From Flavobacterium hercynium (lineage in GTDB: Bacteria; Bacteroidota; Bacteroidia; Flavobacteriales; Flavobacteriaceae): a stretch of DNA of 64,000 nucleotides. The position numbers and the translations under genes were made by a program. The stretch covers positions 1 through 64,000 of the forward strand of contig NZ_MUGW01000054.1 in assembly GCF_002217285.1 (NCBI RefSeq). The letters run 5' to 3'. This document shows positions 41,742 to 50,345 of the stretch, piece after piece. The notes under the pieces were generated by a model, which was given only the letters and a program-made list of their open reading frames with translations, was not told the DNA's origin and made no database searches. Within the stretch, counting starts at the first letter, position 1. Each line of letters starts with the position of its first letter.

Positions 41742-43979
41742 ATGATCGCCTTAAGCGCCGCTGCAGAATCTACACACCATTTAGAACCTTTAATTAGCGA
41801 TTTGGGATTAATCCTGATGACCGCCGGAATTGCTGTTTTATTATTTAAAAAAATGAAGCAACCTTTGGTTTTAGGCTATTTGATTGCAGGATTTTTAGCG
41901 GGAAACCATTTTGATTTTTTTCCTTCGATTACAGACATGAAAAGTGTCGAAGTCTGGGCTGAAATAGGTGTGATCTTTTTATTGTTTAGTTTGGGGCTCG
42001 AATTTAGTTTTAAAAAGCTTATGAAGGTCGGCGGAACTTCTTCGGTCACGGCAATCACTCAGATTGGTTTTATGATTTGTATTGGTTATTGTGTCGGACA
42101 ATGGATGGGCTGGGGTAAAATGGATAGCATTTTCTTGGGCGCCACACTTTCGATTTCGTCTACGACTATTATAATTCGTGCCTTTGATGAACTGGGCGTA
42201 AAAGGAAAAAAGTTCGTTGGAATTGTATTTGGTGCTTTGATTGTCGAGGATATTGTAGCGATTTTAATGCTGGTTTTATTATCGACCATTGCGGTGAGCG
42301 ATCAGGTTTCGGGAACTGAATTATTGCAATCTGTTTTGAAGCTGGTTTTCTTTTTAATTATTTGGTTTCTGGGCGGTATTTTTATTATTCCTACCATTCT
42401 TAAAAAAGCAAAACATCTTTTAACGGACGAAATGCTGCTTATTATTTCATTAGCCCTTTGTTTGATGATGGTTATGTTTGCGGCCAATGTTGGGTTCTCT
42501 CCTGCTCTTGGTGCTTTTATCATGGGATCTATTATTGCTGAAACTACTCAGGCTGAAAAGATTGAACACTTAATTCAACCGGTGAAAGATTTATTTGGTG
42601 CGGTGTTCTTTGTATCTGTGGGAATGTTAATCAATCCGGAAACATTGATCACGTATGCGCTTCCTGTTGCTCTTATTACCCTTTTAACGATTTTTGGAAA
42701 AGCTTTCAGTTCTTCGGTTGGAGCACTTTTATCAGGACAACCGCTTAAGCAATCCGTACAAACGGGAATGAGTCTGGCGCAAATTGGAGAATTCTCGTTT
42801 ATCATTGCCACTTTAGGAATGACACTAAAGGTAACTAGCGACTTTTTATATCCAATAATCGTTGCTGTATCGGCTATTACAACTTTTACGACTCCATTTC
42901 TAATTAAATACTCCGATCCTTTCTCACAGTTTTTAGAGCGAAAGATGCCTAAAAAATGGGTTAAAAACATTAATCGATATAGTGTTAACGCGCAGGCTAT
43001 TAAATCTGTAAGTACGTGGCAAATGGTATTACGATCATCGATTACTCAAATTATACTGCACACTATTATTATAACAGCAATCATTTTGCTATCGGCTAAG
43101 TTTGTAGCTCCGTTAGTAGCCGATACACGATTTGGAAACACTTTGGCGGCATTGCTTACTCTTGTAGCTATTGCTCCTTTTTTATGGGCGCTTTCGTTAC
43201 GACGTGTCAAAGTAGACGAAGTTGAGGCACTTTGGGAAGAACGTAAATACAGAGGCGCACTATTAATGCTTATTTTGATCAGAATGAGCCTTGGACTGTT
43301 TTTTGTTGGTTTCTTATTGAATATTTTCTTCTCGCCTTTAGTGGCATTTGTAGCCTTGATTATCGCTATCGCGGCATACCAGATATTCCCTAAAAAATTA
43401 AACGATCAATATCATAAAATCGAAAATCACTTTTTGAAGAATTTTAATGATCGTGAAAACAAAAAAATCGACAGACGTTATGCTAATTTAATGCCTTGGG
43501 ATGGTCACATGTCCTTTTTTGACATTCATAAAGAATCGAATCTGGTGGGTAAAACACTGGAAGAACTACGAATTCGTGAACAACTTGGTATTAACATTGC
43601 CTACATCAAAAGAGGTGAAATTACGATTCCTATCCCTACCAAAATGGAAAGATTATTTCCGGGTGACGAAATTTGTGTGATTGGTACGGATGCGCAGATT
43701 GCTGAATTTACAAAATACTTAGACCAAAACGAAATAGAGGACGCTAAGATCGTTGAAGAATCAGATATTGTATTGCGTCAACTTGAAGTTTCTCAGGAAG
43801 AGTTCATACAGAAAAGTATTGGTCAGTTTAGGACTAATACGAATGGTATGGTTGTGGGTATAGAACGAAATGGAAACCGAATTCTAAATCCGGAATCGCA
43901 TTTGATTTTACAAAAAAATGATATTCTTTGGGTGGTTGGTGATAAAAAGAGAATGAACCAATTATTGAAAAAGACATAA
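41742..43979 (+). CDS. Monovalent cation:proton antiporter (CPA2/Kef type)
   Basis: A 745-residue membrane protein. Residues about 15-400 hold roughly twelve hydrophobic segments of the CPA2 fold, with VLGYLIAGFLAG near residue 43, FLLFSLGLEFSF, and the family's acidic VEDIVAILML. A further set of helices lies at about 440-560. The C-terminal cytosolic part has two RCK_C-like domains (NLVGKTLEELRIREQLGIN... and LEVSQEEFIQKSIGQF...), which would sense ions or nucleotides and gate transport. No TrkA-N Rossmann motif is seen. It probably exchanges potassium or sodium for protons. Confidence 0.9.
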   Translation: MIALSAAAESTHHLEPLISDLGLILMTAGIAVLLFKKMKQPLVLGYLIAGFLAGNHFDFFPSITDMKSVEVWAEIGVIFLLFSLGLEFSFKKLMKVGGTSSVTAITQIGFMICIGYCVGQWMGWGKMDSIFLGATLSISSTTIIIRAFDELGVKGKKFVGIVFGALIVEDIVAILMLVLLSTIAVSDQVSGTELLQSVLKLVFFLIIWFLGGIFIIPTILKKAKHLLTDEMLLIISLALCLMMVMFAANVGFSPALGAFIMGSIIAETTQAEKIEHLIQPVKDLFGAVFFVSVGMLINPETLITYALPVALITLLTIFGKAFSSSVGALLSGQPLKQSVQTGMSLAQIGEFSFIIATLGMTLKVTSDFLYPIIVAVSAITTFTTPFLIKYSDPFSQFLERKMPKKWVKNINRYSVNAQAIKSVSTWQMVLRSSITQIILHTIIITAIILLSAKFVAPLVADTRFGNTLAALLTLVAIAPFLWALSLRRVKVDEVEALWEERKYRGALLMLILIRMSLGLFFVGFLLNIFFSPLVAFVALIIAIAAYQIFPKKLNDQYHKIENHFLKNFNDRENKKIDRRYANLMPWDGHMSFFDIHKESNLVGKTLEELRIREQLGINIAYIKRGEITIPIPTKMERLFPGDEICVIGTDAQIAEFTKYLDQNEIEDAKIVEESDIVLRQLEVSQEEFIQKSIGQFRTNTNGMVVGIERNGNRILNPESHLILQKNDILWVVGDKKRMNQLLKKT

Positions 43980-44000
43980 GACTTTCTTGTCCTAAAAATA

Positions 44001-44035
44001 AAAGCCACAAATTAAATGATATAATTTGTGGCTTT
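44001..44035. terminator. Bidirectional terminator
   Basis: AAAGCCACAAATTA and TAATTTGTGGCTTT form a 14-base perfect stem with a 7-base loop between convergent genes. Confidence 0.9.
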
Positions 44036-44055
44036 CTTATTTGATTTACTTCGTT

Positions 44056-44694
44056 TTATTTATTTGGCTGAGGCGTCATTCTCAGGTATGGTTTTATTGC
44101 GGTGTGTCCTTTTGGGAATTTCGCTGGAATATCACTATCCGGAACTGCTGGTGTAATCACTACATCTTGTCCATCTTTCCAATTGGCTGGCGTTGCAACG
44201 CTATAATTGGCTGTTAACTGCAAACTGTCAATAACACGAAGCAATTCGTCAAAATTTCTTCCTGTTGATGCAGGATACGTCAAGGTTAGTTTGATCTTTT
44301 TATCAGCACCAATTACAAAAACAGAACGAACGGTAAATTTTTCGCTTGCATTTGGATGAAGCATATCGTATAATGTAGCGATCTTTTTATCTTCGTCTGC
44401 GATGATCGGAAAGTTTACTTCTGTATTTTGAGTTTCATTAATATCTTTGATCCATTCTTTGTGCGACTCTAAACCATCTACACTTAATGCAATAACTTTT
44501 GTATTTCTTTTAGAAAACTCAGGCACATAATTAGCAACTGTTCCCAATTCTGTTGTACAAACTGGAGTAAAATCTGCTGGATGCGAAAATAACACGCCCC
44601 ATGAATCGCCAAGCCATTCGTGAAAGTTTATTGGTCCCTGGGTTGTTTCTGCATGAAAATCCGGTGCTATATCGCCTAATCTTAATGTTGACAT
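44056..44694 (-). CDS. 1-Cys peroxiredoxin (Prx6 type)
   Basis: A 212-residue peroxidase that reduces hydrogen peroxide and organic peroxides. The catalytic motif SHPADFTPVCTTEL places the peroxidatic cysteine at residue 46. No second conserved cysteine is present, and the extended C-terminal domain after about residue 160 (TANYSVATPANWKDGQDVVI) is the Prx6 dimer arm. It starts with ATG and is monocistronic. Confidence 0.95.
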   Translation of the reverse strand: MSTLRLGDIAPDFHAETTQGPINFHEWLGDSWGVLFSHPADFTPVCTTELGTVANYVPEFSKRNTKVIALSVDGLESHKEWIKDINETQNTEVNFPIIADEDKKIATLYDMLHPNASEKFTVRSVFVIGADKKIKLTLTYPASTGRNFDELLRVIDSLQLTANYSVATPANWKDGQDVVITPAVPDSDIPAKFPKGHTAIKPYLRMTPQPNK

Positions 44695-44813
44695 AATTTA
44701 TAGTTTTTAGTTCATCTAAAATTAGGCAAAAAAAGAACAAGGAAAACATTGCCTTTCATAAAAAAAATAAAAAAATACGGATAAAATTACTGTGGGGGCA
44801 CATGTACAAAACA

Positions 44814-44912
44814 AACACGAATTTCACGAATTTGCACAAATTTTAACCGTTTAAAATAGTTTGAGAAATTAGTTTCACCAACGAATTAGTGGCAATTAGT
44901 GAAATTCGTGTT
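44814..44912. repeat. AACACGAATTTCAC inverted repeat element
   Basis: Perfect 14-base arms, AACACGAATTTCAC at 44814-44827 and GTGAAATTCGTGTT at 44899-44912, enclose 71 bases. Inside the left arm side GAATTTGCAC continues the pattern. It is the simplest copy of the family that is expanded at 48321-48890. Confidence 0.8.
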
Positions 44913-44949
44913 CAAAATTGATTTACATATTTACGTCCAGATGCAGCTC

Positions 44950-46167
44950 CTAATGTTTCTTTTGAATGTTAGGTAAAAAATAAGCCAGTACTCCAATTAA
45001 TGGCAGGTAAGAACTTAACAGATACACATATTCGATACTTGTTTTATCGGCAACGTATCCTAAAATGGCAGATCCAAGACCTCCCATTCCAAAGGCGAAA
45101 CCAAAAAACAAACCTGAAATCATTCCGACTTTTCCAGGCTTTAATTCTTGAGCAAATACCAAGATTGCTGAAAATGCCGATGCGATAATAACACCAATAA
45201 TTACGGCTAAAATTCCTGTCCAGAATAAATTAGCATAAGGCAGTAAAAGAGTAAACGGAGCAGCTCCTAAAATAGAAAACCAAATGATATATTTTCTCCC
45301 AAAATGATCTCCTAATGGTCCGCCAATTAATGTTCCTGCCGCTACTGAAGCCAGAAAAATAAACAAATACAATTGTGAATCCTGTACTGACATAGAAAAC
45401 TTACTGATAAGGTAAAAAGTAAAATAACTAGACATACTTGCCATGTAGAAGAATTTTGAAAATATCAAAAGCAACAACACGATAATAGAAATGGTAATTT
45501 TTCGGTTTGACAAAGGCACTATTTCATCATCCAAATTTGCTTTTTTAGCAGCTCTTAAACTCATGTGATTTTCATACCAAACTGCAATTCTGGATAAAAT
45601 CATGATTCCCAGAACTCCTGCAATCACAAACCAGATTACGTACGATTGTCCATAAGGCGCCACAACAAGAGCAACCAATAAAGGCCCTACGGCACTACCG
45701 GCATTTCCGCCAAGCTGAAAAATAGATTGTGCCAATCCGCGTTTTCCACCAGAACCTAAAAAGGCTACACGTGATGCTTCAGGATGAAAAATAGAAGACC
45801 CTACTCCTACTAATGCTACTGAAATAAGTAACATCCAGAACGAAGTCGAAATCGACAATAGACCTAAACCAACAATAGTAAAAATCATGGCCACTACAAG
45901 CGAATATGGTTTTGGCTTTTTATCGGTATAGAAACCAACAAAAGGCTGAAGTAACGAAGCCGTTAATTGAAAAACAAACGTAATCAATCCGATTTGAGTA
46001 AAGCTTAAATTGAAATTCTGTTTTAGAATTGGATATGTAGAGGGAATTACGGATTGCATCAAGTCGTTTAACAGGTGAGCAAAAGCAATTGAAAATAGTA
46101 CCGAATAAACTGTTTTTTGAGCAAAAGCACCACCATCAACTGCGGCAGTTTGTGTAGATGAATTCAT
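44950..46167 (-). CDS. MFS transporter, fosmidomycin-resistance-like
   Basis: A 405-residue major facilitator superfamily efflux protein with about twelve hydrophobic helices. VYSVLFSIAFAHLLNDLMQS, and then LLQPFVGFYTDKKPKPYSL between helices 2 and 3, and VGVGSSIFHPEASRVAF are very close to the Fsr (fosmidomycin resistance) group. The real substrate in this organism is unknown. It lies 15 bases downstream of the AEC carrier gene and is probably cotranscribed with it. Confidence 0.92.
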   Translation of the reverse strand: MNSSTQTAAVDGGAFAQKTVYSVLFSIAFAHLLNDLMQSVIPSTYPILKQNFNLSFTQIGLITFVFQLTASLLQPFVGFYTDKKPKPYSLVVAMIFTIVGLGLLSISTSFWMLLISVALVGVGSSIFHPEASRVAFLGSGGKRGLAQSIFQLGGNAGSAVGPLLVALVVAPYGQSYVIWFVIAGVLGIMILSRIAVWYENHMSLRAAKKANLDDEIVPLSNRKITISIIVLLLLIFSKFFYMASMSSYFTFYLISKFSMSVQDSQLYLFIFLASVAAGTLIGGPLGDHFGRKYIIWFSILGAAPFTLLLPYANLFWTGILAVIIGVIIASAFSAILVFAQELKPGKVGMISGLFFGFAFGMGGLGSAILGYVADKTSIEYVYLLSSYLPLIGVLAYFLPNIQKKH

Positions 46168-46182
46168 AGTATTGTTCGAAAA

Positions 46183-47097
46183 TTAAATAACAAAATTAAG
46201 TATAAAATACCAAACGGCGAGCGTTAGAAAAGAAATCGGAATTCCGAAACCAATCATCATACTGCTCAGTCTGGGCTTTAGTCCGTAAGTGGTTGCTAAT
46301 ATGGCTCCTGTAATCATCGGCGCCATAGCCATTTCCATGATTGTAACCTTTATAACTTCTGAATGTTGTTTTAAAATAAAAACATACACTACCAAAATAA
46401 TAAAAGGAATGAGAATTAGTTTAAACAAAAGTCCAAGTCGTAAAAATTTCCAATGTTGGCTTCTTTTGTCAAAACGAAGCTGTAATCCCACTGACGATAA
46501 AGCTAATGGTGTGACAAAACTTCCTAATTGCAATAAATAAGATTGTAACGTTTCGTCAAAATCATACTTAAAAACATTCATGAGACACGCTACTACAAAA
46601 GTTAGGAATGGTGGAAAAAGAAATACTTTTTTTAGAATACTGGCAGCATCCGGACTTCCTTTTGAATAAAATGCAGCTACAAAAACACCTAAAGTAGAAA
46701 CTACAACAAAGGTACCTGCCTGATCGACCAAAACGGCAGTTTTTAATCCGTCTTTTCCATACAAGGCTTCAATTATAGGATAACCAAGGAACGAGGTATT
46801 ACTCAATCCGGCAGTCAGAATAAGACAGCCAATAAGTTTATTAGACCATCCTAACTTTCTTCCTAAAAAATGAAAGAAGGCAAAAGCCACCAAAAAGCTT
46901 ATCCAACCTGCTCCCATTGGGAAAAGCAGTTCGGTACTCCATTTTACTTTTGGGATATAAAACAAAGTGATTGCCGGCAAGCATACATAGACAACAATTT
47001 TATTAATAGTCTTATAAATATCGGTTGGAAATTGTTTTACATGCTGCAAAATCAGCCCTAAAAACAAAAAGAAGAATATGATAACGAAGTTGTTCAT
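46183..47097 (-). CDS. AEC family transporter
   Basis: A 304-residue membrane protein with about ten hydrophobic helices in two repeats, as in the auxin efflux carrier family. GLSNTSFLGYPIIEALYG and LDQAGTFVVVSTLG are characteristic. In bacteria the family moves small organic acids such as malate or malonate; the substrate is not evident. It starts with ATG; the stop overlaps nothing, and the MFS gene starts 15 bases later on the same strand. Confidence 0.9.
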   Translation of the reverse strand: MNNFVIIFFFLFLGLILQHVKQFPTDIYKTINKIVVYVCLPAITLFYIPKVKWSTELLFPMGAGWISFLVAFAFFHFLGRKLGWSNKLIGCLILTAGLSNTSFLGYPIIEALYGKDGLKTAVLVDQAGTFVVVSTLGVFVAAFYSKGSPDAASILKKVFLFPPFLTFVVACLMNVFKYDFDETLQSYLLQLGSFVTPLALSSVGLQLRFDKRSQHWKFLRLGLLFKLILIPFIILVVYVFILKQHSEVIKVTIMEMAMAPMITGAILATTYGLKPRLSSMMIGFGIPISFLTLAVWYFILNFVI

Positions 47098-47187
47098 AGC
47101 GAAGCATTAGAGACAAAAATAAGGATTTAAAAATTCTTTAGAAAGATTAATTTTTAGTTAAAATCTTTTTTGTTTGAAAAAAAGACA

Positions 47188-47195
47188 TACATTTG
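47188..47195 (+). promoter_or_regulatory. TACATTTG -7 element of Rrf2-like gene
   Basis: TACATTTG matches the phylum's -7 consensus, with TTTG 15 bases upstream. It lies 19 bases before the ATG at 47215. Confidence 0.6.
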
Positions 47196-47214
47196 TAATA
47201 TATTTTATTACAGT

Positions 47215-47622
47215 ATGATTTCAGGTAAATTTGCCATAACAATTCACATTCTTACTTTGCTGACTAAATTTCCAAATGATTATTTATCATCTGAATTTAT
47301 TGCAGGAAGTATTAATTTGAATCCTGTTTTGGTTCGAAAAGAAATTGCCAATTTAAAAGCACATCAAATTGTAGAAAGTAAAGAAGGAAAAAATGGTGGT
47401 ACAAAATTGGCTGTAAACGCTGTAAACTTATCACTAAAAGAAATTTTCGAAATGACTTTTGAGTCTATTAATTTAGGATATGCCAAAAATCAGCCGAATC
47501 CTGAATGTCCGGTTGGTAAAAAGATCAATCAAAATCTAGCTGGTTTGTATGCAGATATGAACAAACAACTTAGCGTACAATTAGAAGGTATTTCGTTAGA
47601 AGATTTTTCGAATCAATTTTAA
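47215..47622 (+). CDS. Rrf2 family transcriptional regulator
   Basis: A 135-residue regulator. The start is the ATG at 47215 (MISGKFAITIHILTLL), directly after a good promoter; the longer frame begins with TTG inside that promoter. SSEFIAGSINLNPVLVRKEIANLKAHQIVES is the winged helix DNA-binding part and KEGKNGGTKLA the wing. Only one cysteine (ECPVG) is present, so it does not bind an iron-sulfur cluster through three cysteines. It is 56 bases ahead of an NAD(P)-binding protein gene, the pair expected for a redox or electrophile-responsive unit. Confidence 0.92.
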   Translation: MISGKFAITIHILTLLTKFPNDYLSSEFIAGSINLNPVLVRKEIANLKAHQIVESKEGKNGGTKLAVNAVNLSLKEIFEMTFESINLGYAKNQPNPECPVGKKINQNLAGLYADMNKQLSVQLEGISLEDFSNQF

Positions 47623-47678
47623 AACTATTTTTTTACACAAAACTGTAACATTTTTTATTACTAATTAAATTATATATT

Positions 47679-48320
47679 ATGAAAATCGCAATTATTGGAG
47701 CAACAGGATTTGTAGGCTCAGCTATTTTAAACGAATTAGCAAACAGAAATCATGATCTTACTGCTATCGCCAGAAATCCAAAAGATACAACAAACGCAAC
47801 ATGGGTTGCAGCGGATATTTTTAATGTAGACGCTTTAGCAACTGTTTTAGAAGGCCATGACATTATTATTAATGCTTTCAATCCAGGTTGGACGAATCCA
47901 AATATATACGATGATTTTCTTGTGGGATCAAAAGCAATTCAGGAAGCTGCAAAAAAATCAGGAGTAAAACGTTTCATTACTATTGGTGGAGGCGGAAGCT
48001 TATTTGTTGCACCGGATTTACAAGCAGTAGATACACCTGATTTTCCAAAAGAAATATTTCCTGGGGCAAATGCAGCAAGACATTATCTAAATTACATTAA
48101 AGAAGAAAAAGAATTGGATTGGGCATTTTTTAGTCCTGCTTTCGAAATGCATGCAGGAACTACAACAGGTCGTACAGGAAAATACCGTTTAGGATTAGAA
48201 AATCCAGTTTTTAACGACGAACAAAGAAGTATTTTATCTGTAGAAGATCTTGCGGTTGTGATTGCAGACGAAGCTGAAAATCCAAAACACCACCAAGTTC
48301 GATTTACTGCTGGTTATTAA
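47679..48320 (+). CDS. NAD(P)-binding protein of atypical SDR (NmrA-like) type
   Basis: A 213-residue Rossmann-fold protein. IAIIGATGFVGSAILNEL gives GxxGxxG at residues 7-13, and DIIINAFNPGW and KRFITIGGGGSLFV are the next strands. There is no classic YxxxK dyad in the expected place, as in NmrA/HSCARG-like proteins that sense NAD(P) or reduce flavin/quinone-like substrates. It follows the Rrf2 gene, which probably controls it. The tandem repeat array begins directly behind its stop. Confidence 0.9.
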   Translation: MKIAIIGATGFVGSAILNELANRNHDLTAIARNPKDTTNATWVAADIFNVDALATVLEGHDIIINAFNPGWTNPNIYDDFLVGSKAIQEAAKKSGVKRFITIGGGGSLFVAPDLQAVDTPDFPKEIFPGANAARHYLNYIKEEKELDWAFFSPAFEMHAGTTTGRTGKYRLGLENPVFNDEQRSILSVEDLAVVIADEAENPKHHQVRFTAGY

Positions 48321-48890
48321 AACACGAATTTCACAGATTTACAAGAAGTAAAATGTTTTAGATTTTGCTATTGTATTGCTGATGAAACTATAACACTAAT
48401 TTCACAGATTTACATGAAGTAAAATGTTTTCATTTTGCTATTTATTGCTGGTGAAACTATAACACGAATTTCACAGATTTACACGAAGTAAAATATTTTG
48501 ATGGTGTATTGCTGGTGAAACTGTAACACTAATTTCACAGATCTACATGAAATAAAATGTCTTAGATTTTGCTATTTATTGCTGGTGAAACTATAACACG
48601 AATTTCACAGATTTACACGAAGTAAAATATTTTGATTTTGATGGTGTATTGCTGGTGAAACTGTAACACTAATTTCACAGATCTACATGAAATAAAATGT
48701 CTTAGATTTTGCTATTGTATTACTGGTGAAACGATAATACTAATTTCACAGATTTACATGAAGTAAAATGTTTTCATTTTGCTATTGTATTGCTGGTAAA
48801 ACTATAACATGAATTTCACAAATTTGCACGAAGTAAAACGTTTGAGTTTTTAGAATTAATGCTAATTCGTGAAATTCGTGTTCAATCAAC
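48321..48890. repeat. Eight-unit tandem array of ~70-bp AACACGAATTTCAC repeats
   Basis: Units start at 48321, 48392, 48461, 48525, 48595, 48665, 48736 and 48806, spaced 71, 69, 64, 70, 70, 71 and 70 bases. Each begins AACAC(G/T)AATTTCACAGAT and ends near GCTGGTGAAACTAT, so each has inverted TTTCAC/GTGAAA ends. Units 3-4 and 5-6 are near-identical dimers, showing that a two-unit block was duplicated. The array closes with GTGAAATTCGTGTT at 48870-48884, the complement of the opening arm. Confidence 0.9.
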
Positions 48891-48965
48891 AAAACAGTTT
48901 CAAGAAAAATCCTTTTTTGAAACTGTTTTTGTTTTCTGTACTTTTACATTCTATAAAATTACATT
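48891..48965. other. Short region before meaB
   Basis: Between the array and meaB there is a small inverted repeat, AAACAGTTTC / GAAACTGTTT (about 48892-48926), then TACTTTTA at 48939, a possible -7 element. No ribosome-binding sequence precedes the start. Confidence 0.4.
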
Positions 48966-50060
48966 TTGTCAAGCTCAAAAAAACAGTCAGGCAGTTTACA
49001 GGAAAAACCCGGGATTTCGCAACCTGAAATCACCAATGTTGCTGCAATCAATCAAATTAAAAAAAACAGAAGACAACAACCCTCTTCTGCTGAATTGATC
49101 ACTGGAATTTTAGCAGGAAACCGAACGGCCTTAAGCCGCGCCATTACTTTAGCTGAAAGCACCAATCCGGAACATGCCGAAAAAGCAAATGAAGTCATTA
49201 CGGGTTGTTTACCTCATGCTAATAAATCAATTAGAATTGGAATCACAGGAGTTCCCGGAGTTGGAAAAAGTACTTTTATTGAAGCTTTTGGAACGTTTTT
49301 AACACAACTCGGCAAAAAGGTAGCGGTTTTGGCAGTTGATCCCAGCAGTTCGCTTTCGCATGGCAGTATTTTAGGCGACAAAACCCGTATGGAAGAATTG
49401 GTAAAAGATGAAAATGCTTTTATCAGACCCAGCGCTTCCGGTGACACCTTGGGCGGTGTAGCCCGCAAAACACGCGAAGCAATCATTTTATGTGAAGCGG
49501 CAGGTTTTGACACTATTATTATTGAAACGGTTGGTGTAGGACAAAGTGAAACCGCTGTTCACAGCATGGTCGATTTTTTCTTATTGTTAAAAATATCAGG
49601 AGCGGGCGATGAACTTCAAGGTATTAAACGCGGTATAATGGAAATGGCAGATGCTATCGTCATTAACAAAGCCGATGGTGATAATATCAAAAAAGCCAAT
49701 CAGGCAAAACTGGAATTTAACAGAGCCTTGCATTTGTTTCCTCAAAAAAAATCAAATTGGCAGCCTAAAGTTACAACCTGCAGCGCCATTACCGGAGAAG
49801 GTATTTCAGCCATTTGGGAGACTATTTCAAGTTACGTTGACACTATGACTGCATCTGGTTATTTTCAGGAAAAACGAAAAGAACAAAATCATTTTTGGAT
49901 GATGGAGACTATTAATGAGCAACTTAAACTAAACTTTTTTACTCAGCCTGAAATCATTTCTCAACTGGAACAAAACAAAAAAGCAGTGCAAAATGATGAA
50001 ATATCACCTTTTGCAGCTGCTCAGCTTTTGTTGAATATTTATGCTAAAATTCAAAAATAA
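48966..50060 (+). CDS. meaB: Methylmalonyl-CoA mutase-associated GTPase MeaB
   Basis: A 364-residue G3E-family GTPase that protects and loads methylmalonyl-CoA mutase with adenosylcobalamin. GITGVPGVGKSTFIEAFG is the P-loop near residue 95, VLAVDPSSSLSHGSILGDKTRM and PSASGDTLGGVARKTREAI are the family switches, VETVGVGQSE and NKADGD complete the GTPase. The start must be TTG at 48966 (or ATT just before it), since no ATG occurs before the P-loop and a stop is close upstream. The N-terminal sequence SSSKKQSGSLQEKPGISQPE looks like that of other flavobacterial MeaB proteins. No mutase gene is adjacent. Confidence 0.9.
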   Translation: MSSSKKQSGSLQEKPGISQPEITNVAAINQIKKNRRQQPSSAELITGILAGNRTALSRAITLAESTNPEHAEKANEVITGCLPHANKSIRIGITGVPGVGKSTFIEAFGTFLTQLGKKVAVLAVDPSSSLSHGSILGDKTRMEELVKDENAFIRPSASGDTLGGVARKTREAIILCEAAGFDTIIIETVGVGQSETAVHSMVDFFLLLKISGAGDELQGIKRGIMEMADAIVINKADGDNIKKANQAKLEFNRALHLFPQKKSNWQPKVTTCSAITGEGISAIWETISSYVDTMTASGYFQEKRKEQNHFWMMETINEQLKLNFFTQPEIISQLEQNKKAVQNDEISPFAAAQLLLNIYAKIQK

Positions 50061-50090
50061 AATTCTTGCCTTAGCATAATTATTTATTTT

Positions 50091-50318
50091 TTATTCTTCG
50101 TAGCGGTTTATTTCTCTGTCATAAAACTCATTGGCCAGAACAATAAGACCTTCCATTTCTGCATTAAGCTCCGCTTCATCAAGATCCTCCGCTTCTTCCA
50201 TAAATTCAACCTCATCATCTTTTAAATTGATGATAAATCTTGGATAATCAAGGTGAATGATAAAAATATCATCTGGAAAATCAGTATTGTCTCCGAGTAA
50301 AAATTTAGGTAGTTCCAT
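50091..50318 (-). CDS. Small acidic conserved protein
   Basis: A 75-residue acidic protein, MELPKFLLGDNTDFPDDIFI at the start and a glutamate-rich second half. It starts with ATG and is preceded on the same strand by the MATE transporter gene, whose stop lies 27 bases upstream. I do not recognise a function; the sequence suggests a compact cytosolic alpha-beta protein of the kind conserved in flavobacteria. Confidence 0.75.
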   Translation of the reverse strand: MELPKFLLGDNTDFPDDIFIIHLDYPRFIINLKDDEVEFMEEAEDLDEAELNAEMEGLIVLANEFYDREINRYEE

Positions 50319-50345
50319 TTAATTTATTTTTTATTGGGTTCAAAT

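Noticed and set aside
42302..42970. Minus-strand frames inside the antiporter gene
   Set aside because: They lie opposite a clearly conserved membrane protein gene and have no promoter or ribosome-binding sequence.
47170..47214. TTG start of the Rrf2-like protein
   Set aside because: The codons fall inside the promoter motif TACATTTG, and the family N-terminus is MxSGKFAIxIHxL at the ATG at 47215.
48321..48890. CRISPR array
   Set aside because: The whole 64-71 base unit is conserved, there is no alternation of constant repeat and unique spacer, and no cas gene is nearby.
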